Below are positions 1-5,437 of a stretch of 5,437 nucleotides of DNA, piece by piece. The notes beneath the pieces were generated by a model. The model saw only the letters and a program-made list of their open reading frames with translations, ran no database searches and was not told where the DNA came from. A program made the position numbers and the translations under genes. The stretch covers positions 1-5,437 of the forward strand of contig SLOW01000277.1 in assembly GCA_007132315.1 (NCBI GenBank), in the 5' to 3' direction. The stretch comes from Opitutales bacterium (GTDB taxonomy: Bacteria > Verrucomicrobiota > Verrucomicrobiia > Opitutales > T3Sed10-336). How positions within the stretch are numbered: position 1 is the stretch's first letter; each line of letters starts with the position of its first letter.

Positions 1-678
1 AAGGCGGTTATATCTTCTACGCCAGTAATTATAGACAACAAACTGATGGAGACTATTCTGCAAACCTCCATAGTGTCGGGCGTTAATATTTTTGCCCCAG
101 AAACCGTTTCGGTTTTGATGACGGTCATGGAGCTCGAACCAGGTATTAATTCCTTCCTTCAGCCAATCCTCGCCCGTAATCTCGTACTCATGTGTAAGGA
201 AGATCGCCTGGAACATCGCCTTGTTCCCTGATCCTCCGCGACCGAGGTGTACTCCCCGTTCCGTGAGGTACTGTTTCACCGCTTCCGGCGTATTCCATCG
301 ATCAACGACTGACAGGCGGTACCTTGGCCGAGCATTGAGGATTCCGAGCGCACTAAGACAGAAACAACTCGCCTGAAACACGGCGCGTTCCTTATCCGGA
401 TGGAAAATCGGGGATGGGTAGAACAGCCCGTCCTCCTTCTTCTGAAAGCTGTTGATGTAATCCGCCCATCCTCGACGATCAGCCGCGCTCAGATTGTCAG
501 TCTCCTTGAACAAATCCAGGATGAAAAGGGCAAAACAGCTTGTAAAAAGGGAATCGCTCGAGGTTGCACTGAACCGGTATCGGTAGCGTTCACCCGGGAG
601 GCGTAATTTTTCCAGCCAATCCAGAGTCTTCTTCCGACGTTCTTCGAACCCGTCGATCAGGTGTGTTGTTTCGGTCAT
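1..678 (-). CDS. Partial hypothetical protein with alpha/alpha-toroid-like motifs (N-terminal 226 residues)
   Basis: The frame stays open for 226 codons from ATG at 678 to the left edge, so the C-terminus is missing. I do not recognise a named family. The protein looks soluble and mostly helical, with no signal peptide or membrane segment. Two motifs resemble the QxxDGxW-type turns of alpha/alpha-toroid proteins (squalene-cyclase/prenyltransferase-like and some glycan-active folds): QKKEDGLF at residues 79-86 and QNRNGFWG at 188-195. A conserved-looking aromatic stretch, YGGLQNSLHQFVVYNYW, follows at 203-219. The start is supported by an ATGA overlap with the stop of the upstream glycosyltransferase gene, which suggests translational coupling, and by an AAGAGG ribosome-binding site 10 bases upstream. 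The context implies a role in glycan assembly or modification. A toroid fold is an inference from motifs, and no catalytic function is assigned. An epimerase-, lyase- or cyclase-like domain are all possible. Confidence 0.82.
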   Translation of the reverse strand, partial: MTETTHLIDGFEERRKKTLDWLEKLRLPGERYRYRFSATSSDSLFTSCFALFILDLFKETDNLSAADRRGWADYINSFQKKEDGLFYPSPIFHPDKERAVFQASCFCLSALGILNARPRYRLSVVDRWNTPEAVKQYLTERGVHLGRGGSGNKAMFQAIFLTHEYEITGEDWLKEGINTWFELHDRHQNRNGFWGKNINARHYGGLQNSLHQFVVYNYWRRRYNRL

Positions 679-1922
679 GTCAGGATTGCCTCTTCGTAGA
701 TTTTTCCAATTCGGGCCGACAGCACTTTCTCGGAGTATTCGTTCTCATACAACGCCCTGCTCTCATTGCTCGCCTGACGGAGCAGATCCTTATTGGAAAG
801 AAGTTCGACCACTCTCTCGGCAAAACCTTTTTCCGTATCCTCAACCCGGATTGGGCCGGTTTCCCAAAGTCCTCCGACTCCTTTTCGCGTGCTGACGACC
901 GGTTTCCCAAAGCGCAATGCTTCAATCACTTTTGTCTTAACGCCGGCGCCGCTTAACACCGGCGATACAAACACCGCCGCCTTCTCCAATTCGCGTCCGA
1001 TATCGTCAACCTCGCCGACGATCTCGACACCCTGCCTGTATTTTAAATCGTCCACGGAGAATACATTTCCGGGATTGTATCCGATTACATAAAATGTCGC
1101 CTCCGGCAGCTTCCGATGCACCAACGGAAGTATCCTTTCGGCAAAATGGATCACTGCCTGGCGGTTGAACCATGGCCCCAGTCCTCCGACAAACGCAATT
1201 GAATTCGGCTTCACCGAATCCAGTTTATCCTCGTTCCAGGAATCATCAACTTCCGTAATTCCCGGAAGCCAATGAATCCGATTCTCATGGGCCGGATTCT
1301 CAAGGTTTCGCTTTATCGATTCAATATCTTCCCTCGAGTAGAATAACGCATGGTCGGCGTGGCTGATATACTGATTCTGCCAACTCTTGATCGATCGCAG
1401 TTCAATCGCATCCAATACACGTTTCAGAAAAGAATCATGATGCGCGCGCTTGGTTTTCTCATGGAGGTACCAATCATCGCTGGGTCCAACGATCAGCCGA
1501 ACGTCGCCCTCCGCTTTTCGAATCAATTTTGCATACACCGCGGTAACCTGGCTGAACAACTGAACGAAATCGTACCGTTCTCGTTTTATTTCATCAAGCA
1601 CCGCACTCAGGAAACGTTGGTCCAACTTATTCTGAGCCTTGAGGGGTACTCCCGCCAGTGTGGCGTTCGCCATTTGCGATACCTTGCCTATGAGGGATTT
1701 CTCTGATTTCGCGGTTCGAACCACAGCAAACCGCTCACAAAATCGTTCAACTTTGGCGATGTCGTCCTTCCGGGAATCCGGGTGCGGATCGGGGCAGATC
1801 AATGTGATCATGAAGAACTCGCTCAATACGCGAAGCAGCGCAAAACGCGCCTTATCCGATCCGTTGCGAATCGGATACGGAATCCGGTGATAGACGAGGA
1901 GAAGTTTTTTCTTATCTGTCAT
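675..1922 (-). CDS. GT4-type glycosyltransferase (GT-B fold)
   Basis: This 415-residue protein has the normal length for a GT-B fold retaining glycosyltransferase, which moves a sugar from a nucleotide donor onto a growing glycan at the cytoplasmic membrane face. The N-terminal domain opens with beta strand KLLLVYHRIPYPIRNGSD (6-23), the usual acceptor-side loop with an asparagine-glycine turn. The C-terminal donor domain begins near SIAFVGGLGPWFN (241-253). It contains FYVIGYNPG (277-285), VEIVGEVDDI (299-308) and the donor-site helix KVIEALRFGKPVVST (331-345). Glu334 matches the second glutamate of the family's E-x7-E motif; the first position (326) is alanine. The family call is sound, but the sugar is unknown. 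ATG 1922 is the first usable start: the upstream frame is open for 37 codons but contains no ATG, GTG or TTG. No strong Shine-Dalgarno is seen. The stop overlaps the next gene by 4 bases. Confidence 0.93.
   Translation of the reverse strand: MTDKKKLLLVYHRIPYPIRNGSDKARFALLRVLSEFFMITLICPDPHPDSRKDDIAKVERFCERFAVVRTAKSEKSLIGKVSQMANATLAGVPLKAQNKLDQRFLSAVLDEIKRERYDFVQLFSQVTAVYAKLIRKAEGDVRLIVGPSDDWYLHEKTKRAHHDSFLKRVLDAIELRSIKSWQNQYISHADHALFYSREDIESIKRNLENPAHENRIHWLPGITEVDDSWNEDKLDSVKPNSIAFVGGLGPWFNRQAVIHFAERILPLVHRKLPEATFYVIGYNPGNVFSVDDLKYRQGVEIVGEVDDIGRELEKAAVFVSPVLSGAGVKTKVIEALRFGKPVVSTRKGVGGLWETGPIRVEDTEKGFAERVVELLSNKDLLRQASNESRALYENEYSEKVLSARIGKIYEEAILT
689..694 (-). promoter_or_regulatory. Ribosome-binding site of the toroid-like gene
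   Basis: On the minus strand AAGAGG lies 10 bases before the ATG at 678, inside the last codons of the glycosyltransferase gene. It is the only clear Shine-Dalgarno-like sequence next to a chosen start in this window. It supports that start together with the 4-base stop/start overlap. Confidence 0.5.
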
Positions 1923-1993
1923 TAAGGCTTCGCGATTAAACCGAAGAATCTGCGCTGCAGAAATCTCGGAACATTGAATTCGCCGGCTGAAGC

Positions 1994-2023
1994 GCGGCGC
2001 TCCGTGATTGGTGCGGGCGCCGC
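1994..2023. other. Intergenic GC-rich hairpin between kinase-like and glycosyltransferase genes
   Basis: GCGGCGC at 1994-2000 is a perfect inverted match to GCGCCGC at 2017-2023. The stem may extend inward by one G-T pair and one C-G pair, leaving a 12-base loop. On the minus-strand transcript it lies 11 bases after the kinase-like stop. No T tract follows it, so it is not a standard intrinsic terminator. It could protect an mRNA end, attenuate transcription, or be a chance product of GC-rich sequence. Confidence 0.35.
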
Positions 2024-2033
2024 CGTGTTGAGG

Positions 2034-2813
2034 TCACTGTTGATCTGGCTCATCGTGATTTCCGGTCTGATTCAGTATCTCAACCACCCTGCCGGCACTG
2101 ACATCGACGGGTTCGGCCGCATCGATTCGGAAAACAGGGATGTCGCGTTTCCGAAGACAATTCTCCATCATCTGAAATTGCTTTTGCCACTGGAGCGTTC
2201 GATTACGGAAACCCGTCTCATCCAATCCCGATTCCGAGGCGTTTCTCTTCTTTCGCCTAAGAATTCGTTCAACAATCGCATCGACATCGGCGACATCGGC
2301 GATAAATACCGTTTTCGGAAAGGGAATCAGGGACAAATACTTGTCGATCCGCTTGTCGGAGATCGCTCCGTCGGGTCCGCGGAGAAATGACTTCTGGAGC
2401 AGGCCTTCCACCATGAGGCAGGGACGCCGATCATTGGCATTCCTGATGGCTTGGATCCGTTCCATATCCTTGTAGAGCACAAACGCGGCGCGCAACCGGA
2501 CATCAAGTCCATCAATGTAATTCACACAGTTGCGATCGATTGCCTCCCACAGAAATTCGACAAGTTCCTGGTTTTCGGAAATGAATTCAACACCCAGGGA
2601 CCCATTCGCTCTGGATCGTTCGCCCCTATACCAATTCCGAAGAGTGAATCCAATCCACCTTCGGAGCGAGCGCAGTCCGGTTACCGCGGGCGGAAGGAGG
2701 ACACCCGAATGAACCCAGGGCGACGTTCGAGCCCAACGCTTGCACACCTCCCGGTAAATCGTGGACTTTCCCGCCCCGGGCGGGCCGATGATCTCTATAC
2801 GTTCACCTGGCAT
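2034..2813 (-). CDS. P-loop NTPase resembling a nucleotide or small-molecule kinase
   Basis: This 259-residue soluble protein starts almost directly with a strand and Walker A motif: IEIIGPPGAGKST at 6-18, with Lys16 as the phosphate-binding lysine. A hydrophobic strand ending in an acidic residue, CLMVEG at 132-137, fits the Walker B-like position. FPKTVFIADV at 165-174 followed by an arginine/lysine-rich stretch, RILRRKKR at 183-190, resembles the lid region of thymidylate/deoxynucleoside kinases. These features suggest phosphoryl transfer from ATP to a small molecule rather than an AAA or ABC motor. The substrate cannot be read from the sequence. ATG 2813 is the only sensible start: an in-frame TGA lies two codons upstream and Walker A begins at residue 10. 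The gene overlaps the upstream Stealth gene by 19 bases, so the two are probably translated together. No clear Shine-Dalgarno is seen. A sulfotransferase-like P-loop protein is a less likely alternative. Confidence 0.88.
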   Translation of the reverse strand: MPGERIEIIGPPGAGKSTIYREVCKRWARTSPWVHSGVLLPPAVTGLRSLRRWIGFTLRNWYRGERSRANGSLGVEFISENQELVEFLWEAIDRNCVNYIDGLDVRLRAAFVLYKDMERIQAIRNANDRRPCLMVEGLLQKSFLRGPDGAISDKRIDKYLSLIPFPKTVFIADVADVDAIVERILRRKKRNASESGLDETGFRNRTLQWQKQFQMMENCLRKRDIPVFRIDAAEPVDVSAGRVVEILNQTGNHDEPDQQ

Positions 2814-3763
2814 CGCTCAAAGGGAGCCGCGGGACCGCAGGCACGTGCAACTGCCTTTTCCAACTTCGGAGCACGTTTTTCAACTTCGGGCCAGTTGTTC
2901 AGGCAAATAAGCGAAAAACGATTTCTGCTCATCGCCCGGAGGGTCATCCGCAGCCTCAGGCGGGACTTAAAATTTCGCGCGGAAGCGTTTCCCGATATCT
3001 TCTTTCCGAATCGCTTTCCGGGTTCTTCATGATCGGCGATTCCATGGTGGATCGCATGATTGATAAAAAGCGAGTTCGGCTGAAACTGGCTTCGATCTCT
3101 GAAACGGCCCGCCGCGATGGCGCGAAATCGCTCCGGAAATTCGTCTGCCAGCTTTTCGAACACCGACACCCGATGGCCAGCGGGGAGATGTGCGGGATGA
3201 AAGTACCTTTCGGCGGCCGGGTTGATCGCAAGCGCCGCATTCATCAGTCCCGCTTCGTAAATTCCCGCCTCCTGCAACCCCCGAATCGGACGCCAGGCAC
3301 CTCGATAGATGGGCTTTCCATCGCGAAAGAACAATTCCGGAAGGGCGGGTTTTCCGAAAAACATGTCGTCGTCGAACGAAATAAAGTACTCGGACAGTCC
3401 CGCAATTCGCCAGGTCATCGCCTGAATTGCCCGGGTGCTGAATGTCGGCAGCAAATCCTCGCATCCGGCAAACAAGGTCCGGTGATCGACACGGAAAATC
3501 CCGTATTTTTCGGCGAGTCGCTCATCAATTGAATCGGGATATTGATCGTCCGTAATAAGGTGTACGCGCCTCACCCACGGTGCGTGGTTGTGGATCGAGC
3601 GCAGGCAGTACCGGATCTCGTCGTTTTGGACGAAGCGTTTGTCGTCAATCGCCGCGGCCTCAACGCCGGCACCTTCTTCTGTGGTCTTGAGAAAGTGCGC
3701 CCGCTTTTCCCGATGCTTCGGGTCGGAACCGTCAACCCAGGGAACAACAACGTCAATTTCCAT
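2795..3763 (-). CDS. Stealth-family capsular polysaccharide phosphotransferase
   Basis: The 322-residue product shows the order of conserved regions typical of Stealth proteins, which transfer hexose-1-phosphate from a nucleotide sugar to make phosphodiester-linked capsule polymers and are related to human GlcNAc-1-phosphotransferase. CR1 is DVVVPWVDGSDP (4-15). CR2 runs from about 45 to 140, with NDEIRYCLRSI (47-57), APWVRRVHLITDDQ (61-74), LLPTFSTRAIQ (104-114) and GLSEYFISFDDDMFFG (122-137), whose aspartates are probable catalytic or metal-binding residues. A CR3-like part, HPAHLPAGHRVSVFE through RFRDRSQ, lies at 189-226. A CR4-like end, LICLNNWPE with a later PAAPFE, lies at 285-316. ATG 3763 is chosen because CR1 normally sits at the very N-terminus. 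A TTG at 3784 would add seven residues of no apparent value. Neither start has a good Shine-Dalgarno. The role in this locus is inferred from family knowledge, and the sugar is unknown. Confidence 0.94.
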   Translation of the reverse strand: MEIDVVVPWVDGSDPKHREKRAHFLKTTEEGAGVEAAAIDDKRFVQNDEIRYCLRSIHNHAPWVRRVHLITDDQYPDSIDERLAEKYGIFRVDHRTLFAGCEDLLPTFSTRAIQAMTWRIAGLSEYFISFDDDMFFGKPALPELFFRDGKPIYRGAWRPIRGLQEAGIYEAGLMNAALAINPAAERYFHPAHLPAGHRVSVFEKLADEFPERFRAIAAGRFRDRSQFQPNSLFINHAIHHGIADHEEPGKRFGKKISGNASARNFKSRLRLRMTLRAMSRNRFSLICLNNWPEVEKRAPKLEKAVARACGPAAPFERCQVNV

Positions 3764-3786
3764 GAGAATTAGCGAGGCAAACAATT

Positions 3787-3820
3787 AAATGATTCTACTA
3801 TCAATGATTCTGTCATAATG
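3787..3820 (+). repeat. Dimeric 34-base repeat, copy A
   Basis: This copy is two imperfect tandem units of about 15 bases built on AATGATTCTGCC; here they read AATGATTCTACT and AATGATTCTGTC. It matches copy C at 26 of 34 positions in the same orientation. It ends only 23 bases before the Stealth start codon on the minus strand. Confidence 0.75.
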
Positions 3821-3838
3821 GGAACACGGAATATGGAG

Positions 3839-3872
3839 ATTTTTGGCAGAATGATTTACGGCAGAATCATTT
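3839..3872 (-). repeat. Dimeric 34-base repeat, copy B (inverted)
   Basis: The reverse complement of this stretch contains AATGATTCTGCC and AATCATTCTGCC in tandem. It agrees with copy A at 23 of the first 29 positions and with copy C at 24 of 29. Because it is inverted relative to both neighbours, it can fold back on either, giving a long imperfect hairpin with copy A around a loop of roughly 28 bases. Confidence 0.75.
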
Positions 3873-3978
3873 CTTGAAGAAGGTTTTGAATAGGATTTTT
3901 AGAAGCATTTCGTTGTTGCTGGAAGCAGGACAAACCTAAGATCGTTAAACTTCCATAGGAGAAGGATTTGCCTTTTAA

Positions 3979-4012
3979 AAATGATCCTGCTGTCAATGAT
4001 TCCGCCATTAGA
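3979..4012 (+). repeat. Dimeric 34-base repeat, copy C
   Basis: The tandem units here read AATGATCCTGCT and AATGATTCCGCC, in the same orientation as copy A. Five of its eight differences from copy A are transitions and lie within the first 27 positions, while the far end diverges. This suggests an old copy decaying by point mutation. Confidence 0.7.
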
Positions 4013-4106
4013 AACAGTGCGAAAACGAAGGACAAATCTTTTCAAGCAACCTCTCGCGATGAGGTGTTCGATCCAATCTCATTCCGGGCGAAGGCGTCTT
4101 TCGGGC

Positions 4107-5437
4107 CTATTCGGTTTGCCTGGCGTAGCTTCCCGCCATCTCAAGAAACTCCCGGTTCTCGGCGATCAACTCTTCATAGCGTCCGCATCCCTTGACCCTT
4201 CCCTCGCTCAGGAAAAGGATCTGTTCGCAGTCCTTAACGGTACTGAGCCGGTGGGCGACCATGATCACTGTACGTCTGCCGGCCATCCCCTGAATCGCCC
4301 GAATCACGCTGTCTTCCGTGCCGCCATCCAACGCGCTTGTCGCCTCGTCGAAGATGAGGACTTCCGGCTTGTGATAAAGCGCCCGCGCTATGCCGAGCCG
4401 CTGCCGCTGGCCCCCGCTGAGCCGTATTCCCCTCTCGCCGACGACGGTTTCGTAGCCCTTTGACAGTTCGCCAGTGATAAAATCGTGAATTTGAGCAATA
4501 CGCGCCGCTTCCTCCACCGCCGCCATATCGATTTCCTTTTCGTTGAGGCCGAAAGCAATATTGTGCGCGATCGTGTCGTCCGAAAGAAATATCTGTTGCG
4601 GGACGTAACCGATGTTCGGCTTCCACCGCGAGATATTAGTTGAATCGAGCACGATTCCGTCAACCGTAATCCGCCCGCTTTCCGGCGGAAAGAGTCCCAT
4701 CAAAAGATCCACCAGGGTCGTCTTTCCGGAACCCGTCACCCCGCAAAACGCCACCAACTGCCCGTGCGGAATGGCGAGACTCACTTCGTGCAAGGCCGGA
4801 CGGTCGCTTGAAGGGTAGTTAAACGACACATTTTCAATCCGGATCTCATTACGAAACACAAGTCGCTCGCCCGGCTTCGTGACAGGAGCATCAGCGCGGT
4901 CCTTACGTGCAGATCCATTTTCTTGATTGAACGGCGCGCCAAAGAAATCGGCGTAAAGCACGTCGATGATGTAATGACTGAATCGAATCGACGCGAGCGA
5001 AGAAAAGCAATGCTGCATGGCGGGCATCAACCGGTATCCGGCGAAAGCGTAAACGCTCAATATCGGAATTATTTCGCGAAAGTCCCCATACGCCGTGAGG
5101 AAGTACAATACCAGGAGGACCATTCCTCCGAATGCTATGATTTCGAGAACGTGCTTGGGAAGGGATTTCAGAACGCTTAAGAGTGCCATATAGCGGCTGA
5201 ACTTGCGCGTGGGACGGCTATAGGCATTCACAAAAAAGGGTTCCCGTTGCATCGCCTTCACTTCCTTGAACGCACCGAATGCTTCCTGGACCGCCTGAAA
5301 CCGCTTCTTATTGACGCGAACCCGCTTCTCGCCAATCCGGGCGAGAGTTCCCCGAAGAAACAGGTAGATGCCTCCGTACGCCCCTCCGATCACCGTTGCG
5401 GCAATCAACGCCACTTTCCAATCGACGAAAACAATCA
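4107..5437 (-). CDS. ABC transporter, fused membrane and ATPase domains, PglK/MsbA-like (N-terminus outside window)
   Basis: The frame is open to the right edge, giving 442 visible residues; the usual 570-620 for the family implies that the first membrane helices lie outside. A GTG at 5414 is internal, because the reading continues upstream as a hydrophobic IVFVDWKVALIAA helix. Counting from the first complete codon (5435), further helices lie near 3-27, 95-115 and 120-138. The ATPase domain has an A-loop Tyr207, Walker A GVTGSGKTT (232-240), Q-loop VPQQ (278-281), signature LSGGQ (339-343), Walker B VLIFDE (359-364), SALD (367-370) and switch His395, so it looks fully active. The coupling stretch EAFGAFKEVKAMQRE and the Q-loop context IGYVPQQIFLSDDTIAHNIAFG-like region recall PglK-type lipid-linked oligosaccharide flippases. 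Two copies would form the dimer. Flipping of a lipid-linked glycan is inferred from similarity and from the neighbouring glycan genes; a lipid or general exporter is the alternative. Confidence 0.94.
   Translation of the reverse strand, partial: IVFVDWKVALIAATVIGGAYGGIYLFLRGTLARIGEKRVRVNKKRFQAVQEAFGAFKEVKAMQREPFFVNAYSRPTRKFSRYMALLSVLKSLPKHVLEIIAFGGMVLLVLYFLTAYGDFREIIPILSVYAFAGYRLMPAMQHCFSSLASIRFSHYIIDVLYADFFGAPFNQENGSARKDRADAPVTKPGERLVFRNEIRIENVSFNYPSSDRPALHEVSLAIPHGQLVAFCGVTGSGKTTLVDLLMGLFPPESGRITVDGIVLDSTNISRWKPNIGYVPQQIFLSDDTIAHNIAFGLNEKEIDMAAVEEAARIAQIHDFITGELSKGYETVVGERGIRLSGGQRQRLGIARALYHKPEVLIFDEATSALDGGTEDSVIRAIQGMAGRRTVIMVAHRLSTVKDCEQILFLSEGRVKGCGRYEELIAENREFLEMAGSYARQTE

Larger units (their letters stand above)
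3764..4106. other. 343-base intergenic region, AT-richer and repeat-bearing
   Basis: This gap between the ABC transporter stop and the Stealth start holds no convincing gene on either strand. It is visibly richer in A and T than its flanks. It contains three copies of a 34-base repeat within 3787-4012. Between the second and third copies (3873-3978) lies unique sequence with no recognised content. I found no strong minus-strand -35/-10 pair for the downstream genes and no intrinsic terminator for the ABC gene, so whether transcription continues through the gap is open. Confidence 0.7.

Noticed and set aside
3027..3464. Minus-strand open frame of 145 codons inside the Stealth gene
   Set aside because: It is a different-frame shadow of the Stealth gene, whose conserved regions show which frame is real.
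3764..3784. TTG at 3784 as the start of the Stealth gene
   Set aside because: It adds seven residues before the conserved CR1 motif and has no better ribosome-binding site. ATG 3763 places CR1 at the N-terminus as is usual for the family.
3808..3939. Short plus-strand open frame through repeat copy B ending in a hydrophobic stretch before TAA at 3937
   Set aside because: It has no usable upstream start codon or ribosome-binding site and about a quarter of it is the repeat. It could be a remnant of a mobile element but nothing supports this.
3787..4012. CRISPR array
   Set aside because: There are only three diverged copies, one is inverted, and the spacings are unequal (18 and 106 bases), unlike regular direct repeats with uniform spacers.
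4049..4065. Small inverted repeat ACCTC/GAGGT with a 7-base loop downstream of the ABC stop, considered as a terminator
   Set aside because: The stem is only 5 base pairs and no T run follows it on the minus strand.
3968..4195. Possible plus-strand gene of 75 codons starting with TTG at 3968, preceded by purine-rich AGGAGAAGG
   Set aside because: It covers repeat copy C and then runs antisense into the 3' end of the ABC gene. Its composition is low-complexity and not protein-like, and the purine stretch overlaps too closely with the start to act as a normal ribosome-binding site.
3981..4463. Plus-strand open frame of 160 codons
   Set aside because: It is antisense to the ABC ATPase domain, where all the catalytic motifs lie on the minus strand.
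5412..5414. GTG at 5414 as the start of the ABC transporter
   Set aside because: The frame is open and hydrophobic up to the window edge, and starting here would leave out the first membrane helices the family needs.

Overview
All five genes in this window lie on the minus strand and read right to left. They look like part of a cell-surface polysaccharide (capsule, O-antigen or glycolipid) locus from a bacterium of moderate GC content, judged by eye to be near 50%. I cannot name the organism. Most start codons lack a clear Shine-Dalgarno sequence, and the non-coding gap carries a short dispersed repeat. Both would fit environmental phyla such as Verrucomicrobiota, Lentisphaerota or Planctomycetota, but that is a weak inference. 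I saw no tRNA, rRNA, CRISPR array or intact insertion sequence.

In transcription order: (1) 5437-4107, the C-terminal part of a fused membrane/ATPase ABC transporter of the MsbA/PglK oligosaccharide-flippase type, whose start lies outside the window. (2) 4106-3764, a 343-base AT-richer gap with no convincing gene but three copies of a 34-base repeat, two direct and one inverted. (3) 3763-2795, a Stealth-family sugar-1-phosphate transferase of the kind that builds phosphodiester-linked capsules. (4) 2813-2034, a P-loop nucleotide-kinase-like protein overlapping the Stealth gene by 19 bases. (5) 1922-675, a GT4-type glycosyltransferase, 111 bases downstream of the kinase. (6) 678 to the left edge, the first 226 codons of an unrecognised helical protein with alpha/alpha-toroid-like motifs, coupled to the glycosyltransferase by an ATGA overlap.

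Together these suggest a glycan made by a retaining glycosyltransferase, joined or decorated through phosphodiester bonds by the Stealth enzyme, and moved across the membrane by the ABC flippase. The P-loop protein and the toroid-like protein are the least understood members. The Stealth/kinase overlap, the toroid-like protein and the repeat cluster are the points most worth following up.
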